A DNA stretch of 33,559 nucleotides. It comes from Parachlorella kessleri (lineage: Eukaryota; Chlorophyta; Trebouxiophyceae; Chlorellales; Chlorellaceae). Positions 1-10,100 of this stretch are shown piece by piece; within the stretch, counting starts at the first letter, position 1, and the number at the start of each line of letters is the position of its first letter. Location of the stretch: contig BBXU01002472.1 of NCBI GenBank assembly GCA_001598975.1, positions 1 to 33,559 of the forward strand. Reading direction: 5' to 3'. Under the pieces are notes generated by a model, which saw only the letters and a list, made by a program, of their open reading frames with translations, was not told the DNA's origin and did no database searches. The position numbers and the translations under genes were made by a program.

Positions 1-77
1 GGTTGGACATGTATGTCAGGTCTTGGTTGCTGTGGACAACCAATCACACTGACGGGCCTGCACGTCACCCCCTGCAG

Positions 78-417
78 TACCTGCTTCAAGGCGGTTGTGC
101 TTACAAAAACACCGTGGGGGCAGTCCACCTGTGGAACTTGCCAAGCTGGGACGTTCAGGTGAGCTGCAGCCACAACAAATTGCAATGAGTGTTTGCTGGC
201 AGTAGGCTTGTGGTAGGGCAGATGCACATGAGCTGTCCTGGTAAACGACTCCTTTTCATACTTTTGTTACAAGACTGGTTTTTTAGCCATCCTTCCTTTG
301 CCGTCCTTGCAGGGGATTTATCCCATCAGCACAACCTCCGAGGGTTCTTACCGTGACCCAGCCATTGTGGATCTCATCAACAAGCACAACGCCATAGCAT
401 TTGGTACCAGCGGCTGA
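78..417 (+). CDS. C-terminal two exons of an unrecognised protein (5' part outside window)
   Basis: Two exons can be read. The first (78-158) follows a CCCCTGCAG acceptor and ends at CAG|GTGAGC. The second (313-417) follows TCCTTGCAG and ends in TGA. They join in phase 0 to give 61 residues that include VHLWNLPSWDVQ, GIYPISTTSEGSY and RDPAIVDLINKHNAIAFG. Good splice signals, and an open frame that would be interrupted without the intron, support real coding. I do not recognise the family and assign no function. The upstream exons lie left of the window, so length and domains cannot be judged. No other exon of this gene is visible downstream of the TGA. Confidence 0.55.
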
Positions 418-1272
418 GACAAACAGCCGCATGGTGCAGCAAATAGTGGAGCGGGAAAAGATGTCAACAAGGGAGCGGTGTGCCTGATGCATGCCGTCCA
501 GTGAAATAGGACAGCACAGCTAACGCGGCATAGTGCCAGCATGGCAGACGGTGCAGTGCATGATGATGGTAGCATTACAAGCCGAGAGGTTAGATGATGC
601 TTAACGCTGGCACTTGAGATGAAATTAATCTGCAGAGTCGATGGGTGCAAGGGAAGGCCATTGGGCAATCAAATCCAAAAACTTGGGTAGTAGATGCACC
701 AGTTCAAACCAAGAGGAAATATTACACACTCCACACCAGAGTGGCTTCATCAGAAGTCGCGACGCATTGCCAGCTTGCTTGCAGTCATTCAGGAAGGCCT
801 GGTGCATGGCCTTTACCTTTCTCCAAGCGCCGTTACGTTCATCCGGCCCTCAGAGGTTCTAATATTGGCCAAAGCCCCACTTCATGCCAGCAGCACGGGG
901 TGTGGCGCCACTAGGGGACGGCGACCTGCTCCTCCCGCTGGTTTTGTCGATTGACAGCCGCCCACGCCGCCTCTCACCAGCTGTCGTAGAGCTCCACAGC
1001 GGCAATGAGGCCTGCATGTGGGCGGCCCTGCAGATCAGGGGTGCACGCTGTATCGTCAGTACATTGAATGCTTTAAATGTGCGAGAGGGTCAAGGACCAA
1101 GCCAAGCAAACCAACTTAGTGATGCCTTGCTGAGCGTGTCGTGTCACCCCTCAACTCACTAAGGGGCGTGTTTTGTGTTGCAGGCGCACCATGCAAGGTT
1201 GCCAGTAAGCAAAAGCACCAAGGGGGCAACAGCTACAGCTGGGAACTGCGGTGCTTCCAAGCGGAGGCAAGC
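418..1272. other. Convergent intergenic region (3' UTRs)
   Basis: This stretch lies between the stop of the left-hand + gene and the stop of the - strand channel gene. I see no convincing exon on either strand; the open frames here are short and have no splice-supported continuation. It should hold the two facing 3' UTRs. Confidence 0.5.
722..726 (-). terminator. Candidate polyadenylation signal TGTAA for the channel gene
   Basis: On the minus strand this reads TGTAA, the usual chlorophycean poly(A) signal. It lies about 550 bases downstream of the channel stop codon. A five-base motif occurs often by chance, so the link is tentative. Confidence 0.25.
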
Positions 1273-4200
1273 TCACCTGGAGGCTTTGTGCAGCTCCTGA
1301 GATAGGTCATCCAGACGTCCGGCCAATCCATGCAGCAAGGAATCCATGGCCTTGGCCAGCTCGCCTGAACAGCAGGTCATATACCCTCGGTGAACGGCCA
1401 CATATCAAACACTCCCGTGCGCACAGAAGCCAGTCTCGCATTTGACTCGCTGCATTTCGCAATGTGTCACCAAGCTGCTGCATGCATCCACTTAGCGACA
1501 CTAATGTAATCAACCCTTGTTGCAGCATACTTTCATGCCCACCTCTGGTTACAGGTCCTGCTGCATCTGCATCCTCAGCGCCATCTGCCGCCTCCATGAC
1601 AGGGCCCTCACCAGCCCCAGGTACAGCAGCAGCTGGGGCCTCAAACGGGCTAGGCAGCTGTGCCGCTGACCGGCCATCTGCTGTCAGGAAAAAAGTGCTG
1701 GCTGCAGCTGCCTGCACAAGCGAAGCCTGAGGGCCCTCAATGCTGGCCTGTGCGGTCCCCTCAACCCCATCTGGGCCAACTGTACCTTCCGGCCTTGCCC
1801 CGCCATCCTCACTTGTGGGCTGCCCTCTGTCATCATGTTTGGCGCCTTTTGCCACAACAGTCACTGCAGAGCCTGCTGCGGGGAATTCGGTGAGTGTGTG
1901 CTCAGTGCCCGCGCTAGAGATGCCTTCCGACACAGCTGAGAGCACGTGGCGTGGTGTGACCTGGCTGGTGTGTGTCGCGGCAATACCCAAAGGCAGAGCA
2001 AACACCTCGCCCTCTGCTGCCTGGTCCCCGGTGCCCTTGCCCTCCTCGCTCTGACAGCTGACAACTTCAACACCCCCCAGCTGCTGCCACTTTCCGGACT
2101 TGTCATTCTGGCTGCCCCAAATTCCCGCCACACTGCCTGTGCCAAAGCAAAAGCCGTCCTCATTCAGGGCTGCCACGCTGAGGATGGATTCCCGGCTCAG
2201 CCTGGCTTTGGCATTTGTTGTAAGAGCGTCCAACACGTCAGGATGCGCCACCAGCAAGGGCATCAGGTCCCGCAGGGGCACCTCCCACAGGGAACACCCT
2301 GACTCTGTCCTGCTAGGGAGGCAGCATTATGCGCGCTGTTAAGCAGGTTGAAACTTAAGCAACAAAGGCCTGTGCACCACACTGCAGAAGCGATGTGAGG
2401 TCAGCTCATTCTGGCACAACTGACTAGTACCATTAACAGTCGTCTGAATAAACACAAGATGTGCATTCAGCCTGCAGGGGCGAGCAAACTCACCTGTAGC
2501 CGTGGGGCCTCACACAGTAGTTGTCGTCAATGTGCTGGAGTACTGCGGACTCTCCCAGCACCGCTGGAGCTTGGATGCTGCGAAGAGTGTCATACGAGTT
2601 GATGACCTGAACCTCACCTGTTGGGAACACGCATAAGAGATCTGAAAATTCATGTATGATGCCTTTGCAGCTTGGTACACCCCTCTCACCAGGCAAAGCG
2701 TTTCCATACAGTTCTGAGCCATACATAACCAAAGCTGGTTTCGGAGCTGGCATTCATAACCAAGGAGCACATGATGGGACCTATAAAGGAGCCCAGAGCC
2801 TGACTGACACCTCACTACCTATGGCTATCCCACGAATGTGGCAGGAGGGAAGTCCCGCAAGGGCAGTGTGAGACATATACTCAATACCACGGGATATGGC
2901 TGCCAGCTGAAAGGTCCACCCCATGCTTGATTAAGCATCATGCAAGTGTGCGCACCGTCGTGCAGTACCCAGAACCTGTCAGCCAGCTCTCCACGTAGGC
3001 ATAGCTCCTGGCCAGGGCCTAGCTCCACTGGAGCCATGAAGGAACATAACATGAAGCGAACAGCCTCGTTTACGTTCCTGCGGCCACGCGCACATCCATA
3101 GTGACTTCCTGCTGTGTCTATGACTGCGATAAAGCTCAGGAGGGATCCCACAGCACGCAGCTTTGCATCTCACACGACTCACTCTAGGAAGGGCAACTGT
3201 TCAAAGATAGCCTTGTTGAGCTCCCAAGCAATCTCCTGACGTAGTTTGTGGGGGAGCTCAAAGAAAAGCTGGGTTGCGTCTGCCACTTGGGCATGCTTGA
3301 CCCAGACCTGCAGACCCCAGCCGGCGTATGCAAGTTTGATCACACTAAAGGGCGCACTAGGACAGAACTACCACGTGACATGGTCTAGGTGAATTGAACA
3401 CAAGTCCCAAAACTTGACTCTGCGCGTGCACACAGTGAAGTGGAGTCTATCCAAGTAGTTACAAAGGGGCTTGTCTCTACCTACATCAGAATAGTAGTCA
3501 GTTATCTTGTTCTTCAGGTTCTTGGGCATGCTGCTGGCACGGAGCCAGCCACGCACTGTGTTCATCTTCTCTCGATAAATCTGCAGCACGGCATACTTCT
3601 TCTCGCGAAACCGCAACGCCACCCCGACTCACTGGCACCGGCCAGGCTCTCACGTCACCATGGACCTCTCAGCAGGAGCAAAGCAGAGTCAGCCACTTAC
3701 TAACCGCTAGTAGGGCTATTGCAAGTAGGGATTCCGCAACACCCACCTGGGCCTGCTGTGCTTCCCTGGACGAGTTGGCCACCTGCTCGGCAATGGACCC
3801 CATAACAATGCCAAACATCAAGACTCCAAAGGCAATAATGAAGCAGTCCACACCCGTTTCCACGGCCGTGGAGGGTACAATGTCGCCATACCCTAGCGTA
3901 GCCATCTGCAAGCAGCTTCTAAGGTTGTGGCCGCGTGCACACAGTGGCGATCTAAGACCGGCAGCTGCAGAAGCATGCTAGCGTGAGGAGGGACGTCTTA
4001 TCGCAGGAGGTCCTCTTAGTATGTGCTAAGAACCGGCTCTCCCTTCAAGACCCAGCCAGCAGTATTTGCACTCACCGTCACCAGTGTGAAGTAGAAGCCA
4101 GTCAGCCAGCGCCTAGGCCCTGGAATTGCTGCTGCCTCCTCAGGTGTGAGTAACGACACGCCATCATGAGAGTAATGCCTGACCAGCTGGGCAACTGGAT

Positions 4201-5842
4201 TCAGCCATGTATTCTCGAACCCCTCCTTGATAGCTATGAAGTTCCTGTGCAGCATGTATCACAGGAGTGGTTAGCTGCCTCAGTTCTGCATCCCATGGCC
4301 AAATAACTAAATTTATATAGGGTGTTGCACATCGCGCTTCATGCCTATGCATCATTCTCACCATAGGCAACTGAAGAAATTCACCAACACGAGCCCAGCT
4401 AAAAGTATGTTGGTGACATGTGTCATATTTGGTGTCAATCTGACGCCTGGGAGAATGCTGGACTTTCCTGCAAGGCCGGAACAGAAGGCGGGGCTGGCTC
4501 TCTTGCACTGTTGCTAGGACCCTGCCCACTGTGGGTGAAGCGAAAAGTTCTAAACCAGGCAGATTGCAATGCAATGGAGTCATAGCCGAACGCGCAAAGC
4601 AAAAATTGTCAATCCCAGGCATGTCCACACCCCAGGCACCCAGCATCAGCCTCACCGGATCCCAAAGTCATGCTGAATATGCTCCGCATGATGCTGAAGA
4701 AGCGCACCATACGAACAATACGGATGATTTGGAAGGCGCTGGAGCCACTTGCCAAGTGGGTGTCTGTTTGGACCGCAATGATTAGGGCAATCTACAAAAA
4801 TTACAAAGATGCAGGAAGTTGTCAGCACGAGCAGCAGCTGTCAAGACAAACATCCTGCGTCATGTTTGAGGTGGCTTTCTCCAGGGGCCGCTTTGGACGC
4901 CTGGAGGTCATTCGGGAAGGTAGAGACCACAACCTCACCTGTACCACCCATATCAGTGTGCTGAGCAGGTCCTGCGCAAAACTGCCATGCCTCATATAGT
5001 AAAGAGCTACATGGCGGCCGTCCATAACCTCGCGCCGCCGCCCGCCAGTCCGAACGACAAAGGTGACGTGAAAGCCTAGCACCAGCTCCGCTGCAAAGAA
5101 TACTCCTGCGGGGAAAAAGTTTTGTTGTCAAGGACCTCTGGCTTTGCGAGTTGCTGCTCTGGCACATCCACCACAAGACCTCGGGCCGTAAGACTACCAA
5201 ACTCACCTGCAACAAGGTCGACTATGCATGCCCACGTCCACTCCAAGTCATTGACCTACAGGAGTGGCAGCTGGTTACATCTTATGGCCAGCAGGGGGTA
5301 CAGGTGTTCCCGAGGATAAGCCCATGCTCACACGGAAAAACCAGTGGCTAATACAAACAAACCAACGACCTGCCGCACCAGAAAGCCCACACTAATGGGC
5401 AGGAGAAAGGCCGAGTACGTGAGGTCCAGGATTAGTATCCACATACTCCAAAGCCGGTACCAGCGTGTACAGCAGCTGAGCAGTGGCAGCCCAAAAATGC
5501 TCCTGTCCTGCCAGTCCTGCTCCAGCCTGCAGGCGAGCATCCAGCTTCCAGTTGCAATGCAAGCAGGCAAGCAGCGCCTTCATTACCTCGGTGACATCAA
5601 CGTTGCCCTAAGCATCACCTTGCTTCGCTGCTGATGGAGGCCTCTCCTGCTTCGGTGGGCCCAGGAGGCGTTAATATGTGCACCGAGGGTGACCTGGAAG
5701 GTGACCTGCTGGGGAACTTCTGAAGCAGTGCCGTCTCCTGCTCCCACACTGCCTTGGCCATGCTGATGGTCCTGAGAGGGCTGGGGACGCTGGCCAGTAT
5801 GGATTGCCCTGAGGGCGAGGCTGAGGGTGAGGGGGATGCCAT
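1273..5842 (-). CDS. Voltage-gated K+ channel with CNB-homology domain (plant Shaker/EAG-like), 14 exons
   Basis: Membrane channel for K+. Minus-strand exons, in order: 5842-5619, 5526-5370, 5255-5207, 5105-4939, 4791-4656, 4467-4362, 4244-4076, 3905-3747, ~3601-3485, 3307-3183, 3077-2956, 2617-2494, 2309-1471, 1364-1273. The sum is a multiple of three, 861 residues. S1 is near residues 103-125, S2 133-156 and S3 200-207. S4 (IIRIVRMVRFF) is near 220-235 and S5 near 260-280. The P-loop RRWLTGFYFTLVT joins MATLGYGDIVPS, giving a K+-selective GYGD filter at 341-344, followed by S6 near 355-377. The C-linker contains ITDYYSDVWVKHA, and the CNB-homology domain spans about 470-590 (LGESAVL, then YCVRP). 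The tail is about 270 residues, low in complexity, with a short helical end and no ankyrin repeats. The chosen start ATG is internal to an exon that stays open to an acceptor at 5890, so further 5' exons are possible. The acceptor at 3601 is weak. Family call firm; ends less so. Confidence 0.85.
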
Positions 5843-5890
5843 ATCTGCTGCTGCCTTCCGTACCAGGGTGGGGAAGGTACAGGTGCGGAG

Positions 5891-7138
5891 CTGGAAATAC
5901 TACCCGTCTCCAAGGTGCTGGGGCCGGTGAAGGTGCAGGAGCAGTTAGATCGCCATGCCGATCCTGAAGCGGCGGTCCCGCTGATGATTGGCTCCCGCTG
6001 CAACGGAGGTTGCAGCAAGCCTTCACAGATCCAGTGCAGGGCACCATTCGGAGCAATTATTGACAGGAGCTGACTCCAGATCGTCCTTAGCGCAGCAGCA
6101 TGCTTTGCAATTTTTGAGCGCCGAGGCGCGCTATTATGTACGAGTGGTCACCCGGCCTCTTCAAGTCAAAAGCCTCCCTGAGACTGGCACGAGACTTGTA
6201 CCAAGGTACAGGCCTACATCTGTGGGACTTCCTTTGCCAGTTAGCATGAAGCATGCCTGGCCTTCCAGGCCACTGGCAGTGCTTGCTGTCAACTCTGGCT
6301 GGGGCTCCCTGGGACTGCATAGCTGGATCTGCCCCTTCCACGCACCAGCAACTTGGGAGGTCCGTCTGCTAACAGACAGCAGTGTCATTCACAGATGACA
6401 TCAAATCCTGCAGTCGAGGAGCATGCGCAGGTTAGCCCTGCTATCGGTGCAGGGTACACGATGATGAAGCTGTTTTTGGTGGACCTCGGCTCATGGGGAG
6501 GCACACCAAAGACACCAGAGAACTTGGGTGGGTGTGGAGCTTTAGTTCTGACCAGGTTTGGCGGCATAGGTCGACTATTGTAAGGCCGTAGGCCACCCAA
6601 AATACCAAATGGTGCAGCGGAACACAGCCAGCAAGCGGACGGCCTCCAAATTCTATGTTCTTTCAAAAGAGGAAGCAAATAGTTGGTTTCCTATTTGATG
6701 TCAACTTGGGCTGTAGTCTTCACCTCCAGCATTCGCTCGGGCTCAGTACAAACCTGCCCAAAGTGAGCCTGGCCTTGAGATTGCTGGTGGAAGCGCTCTC
6801 ACTTCCACTATAGCTCTACAGGTGAGTAGCACAAGCCACAGACCCCCAAGCTTGGCCTCCGCTGCACGGAGAGGAATGGGGGGCAGGCAGAGATGTAGGA
6901 AGGGATCACCATGGGCCCGGCACTACATGGCAGGACACCCCCACCAACGCTTGGTTTTCTCGCACCCAGAGAAGCAGTCACGCGCGCCTTCCCAAAGTAG
7001 TGCATTGCTCTTCAACCACCCTTCTCTAGCTTTCTGTTGCCCTATTGCTGGGCGATCGCTTGTTCAACTCTGGGCCCGATTCCCTGGTAGCATAGCTCTG
7101 GTTTTGCTTGCTGCTTCCGGTTCGGTGGTTCAGCAGCC
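5891..7138. other. Divergent intergenic region between channel (-) and CUL1 (+)
   Basis: The region should hold the two promoters and 5' UTRs, and possibly one or more 5' exons of the channel gene. On the minus strand the exon at 5890 is preceded by TATTTCCAG, which could be a real acceptor. An open stretch near 6090-6240 (minus) looks mildly protein-like (ASLREAFDLKRPGD) but has no phase-compatible donor that I could find. No TATA box or repeat stood out. Confidence 0.4.
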
Positions 7139-10100
7139 ATGGCAGGGCACGACAAGAAGCCCATCGAGGTGCGTGACTGATCCTCCAGCACATGCTGGGC
7201 TTCTTGCCAACCATCTGCGTACTCTGACAGCTTTTCATCTTGCTGTGACCAACTGATCCTGCGGCCTTGCAGTTGGAGAAGGGATGGCAGTACATGGAGG
7301 AGGGCATCGCCAAGCTTAAGCGGATCCTAGAAGGGGAGCGAGAGGTGGGGCCTGTCACGGGCATTTTCCGGCTTGTTTGACCCTAGTATGCGTCAAACTA
7401 GTTTGGGAGTGCCTGCCCAGTGCTTACTGACAACCTTGCTGCTTGCCTGCAGGCCTTCACTGCGGAGCACTACATGTTGCTTTGTAAGTATTCCGGCGGC
7501 AGATTGGTTTGTAACAAAATGCAACCTCTAGTTTGACCTTGTATAAGTGATAAACGCCACCACCCAGCCTAATTTTGCTTGGCCTGCTGGTGTGAAGCAA
7601 ACAAGTTGTTGGCTGCAGATACGACTATTTACAACATGTGCACGCAAAAGCCACCGCATGACCACTCTGAGCAGCTGTACCACAGGTGTGACTCCTGCAG
7701 CCTTGAGCAGTTGGACAGCAGCAACCTTGATGCGAGAAAGCTGTTAAATCAAATGTGGAGAGCTGCCGTTGGGGTGCTATGGGCCTAATGCCGTCCGTAT
7801 AGACCGGCAGCCCATGTCAGAAAGGGAAGGGGGATTTCACATCCGCCAGCCGAGGAGCAGCTTCCCAGGCCTCCCGGCAATGTATCTACTGGCATGGCGG
7901 GAGTAGGGTGGGCCGCCGGGAGGACTGCGCTGAGACGGGGGCGTGTCCGCAACGGAAAACAGGAAGATGCAGCAAGGCCACGAATGCATGGTTGCAGGTA
8001 CAAGGAGGCTTTTGAGAAGTACATCCGTGAGAAGGTGGGTGGTGTTGGTTTTTTGGTTATGCTATTACAGCTGGCGTTGATTTTTGCGGTGCTCTCCCTT
8101 CTGCTGTCAGTGTGGCTTCTAGTGCGCTGGCCCCTTCCGCGCTAGGGTGCCTGCATGAGTGGTGGGCTTGTGGGTTCACAACCGACGGTTTTCTTGGCTT
8201 AAAAAGGATACTGAAGGAACCTTAAGGGATCCTGAGGCCTGTATTCCGCCTCTCCTGCCCAGCAGGGCTGGGGAACTGCTTATAGAACACAGCCGCCTTG
8301 TCTGATCTCCTCAGCTGTCTTATCTCTTCATAGTTCTTTGCCTTGCTCCTGTGCTGTGCGACAAGATCATGAGGGTACCCATTGCGTGGTTATATCATCC
8401 AGGTGTTGCCTGTGCTACGCGACAAGCATGATGAGGGCCTGCTGAAGGAGCTGCTGAGCCGGTGGAACAACCACAAGATCATGGTTCGCTGGCTGAGCCG
8501 CTTCTTCAACTATCTGGACCGCTACTACATCCAGCGCCACAACTTGCACTCGCTGAATGATGTGGGGCTGCTGGTCTTCCGAGGTGGGCCCGCGGGAGGG
8601 ATGTCAGAGGGGTTCGGTGTTTTCTTGGTGGTAGGTGAGAGGAGATGGTGCAAGTGTAGTACATATGTATATAACTATACATTATACAGGTGGTTTGCAG
8701 AAGGATTGGCCTGCATGGCAGTCATTCAGTAGCCCGGCAGCTATCACCATGACCGCTACTATATGCAGCTCCAGGACCTCGCTTGAACGCGTGGTCTAAT
8801 GGCTGCCAAGGGTGGTTTTGGGTGGGCCGGGTGAGGAAGTTTAATGACAGTGCCTTGCTGCCCAAAACGGTGCCGATGGTGGCACGAAAGGCTGGGCAGG
8901 TGAGGCAAGTGGGTTGCCCCAGCTTGCCGCGGGTTTGCCTCGCAGTACGCTGGGTGTACAGCCTCGGCAAGTGAGTGGCAACCGGGGCGTGCCTGCTGCA
9001 GATAGCGTGTATGTGGAGATCAAGAAGCGTGCCAAGGATGCCATCCTGCGGCTGATTGAGGCGGAGCGCGAGGGCGAGCAGATAGACAAGGCGCTGCTTA
9101 AGAACGTGTTGGGCATCTTCCAGGAGGTGCGGGTTGTGCATGACAGAGCCATGCGCTTAAATGGAGAAATGGAGTCGGGGTGCTGTACCTGGGGTTGCCC
9201 TCAGCACCGTGTGTTATGGCAGCCTGAGTGGACAGATGGCAAGGCGCACCCAAGCAACCCACACAGTGGTAACTGTGCTTGTCCCTTGATGTATGACGTT
9301 GGGTAGCACTGGCACTTAGAAAGGTATGCAGGGTGCTTCAATTTTGCATGCTAGCGAGCAAGCGTGGCACTTGATGAAGACTTGCAGCTGGTAGTTGGAG
9401 GAGCAGCCGGGCAGGGATGAGATACAAGGCTCCCCTTGCAGTTCAGGGGCTTTGGCTGCTTGCATTTGGGTTGACTATGTCTGGTGGTTCATGCCAGCGT
9501 GGTGGTGGGTGTACGCAGGTTGGCATGGGGCAGATGGAGTGCTACGAGCGAGACTTTGAGGAGTTCTTGCTGAAGGACACCGCAGAGTACTACAAACGCA
9601 AGGCAGCAGCCTGGATCCAGGTGAGGGTCGCGTACCAAGGTTTGATAGAAGCGGACCTTGCATATCCCGAGGAGCTGTGCTGAAAGGCACTGCTGAGAGG
9701 AGCGTGGATAGATCTGAGGAGCATTGCTGTGATGGAATGGGCGGGTCATTGCCGGATCGATGTCGTGTGCGTCATGTGCGTTGGGTTGAGGCTCCTGTGC
9801 TTGTGAGGTTACGAGCAACAGTAAGGCGGGACAGACCCCGCTGGCATGGGCAGTCGCACTGGAACTTGTGTCGTCCAGTTCTGCTTTTTAAGAGGGATGA
9901 GGGCGCTGGGTTACCTCAATTAGGCTGGACAGTGCACCCACACATCAGCGATGTCGTCATGCATGTCAAAGCCCTTATAGTATTGGGGCTACGCCCCTTG
10001 TTCTTGCACATGGACGTGGGCGCCTGGTTGCTAGCTAAATCTGCTATCATGTGAACCTTAGTAAGGGTTACTCATGTGGTGCAGGAGGACTCCACCCCTG

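Noticed and set aside
7894..8145. Hydrophobic Leu-rich segment in a + strand frame
   Set aside because: It is read-through from CUL1 exon 5 into intron 5; the donor GAG AAG|GTGGGT and homology place the exon end at 8034.
8657..8692. AT-rich near-palindrome (TACATATGTATATAACTATA)
   Set aside because: Short, imperfect and intronic; no partner copy or target-site duplication found.
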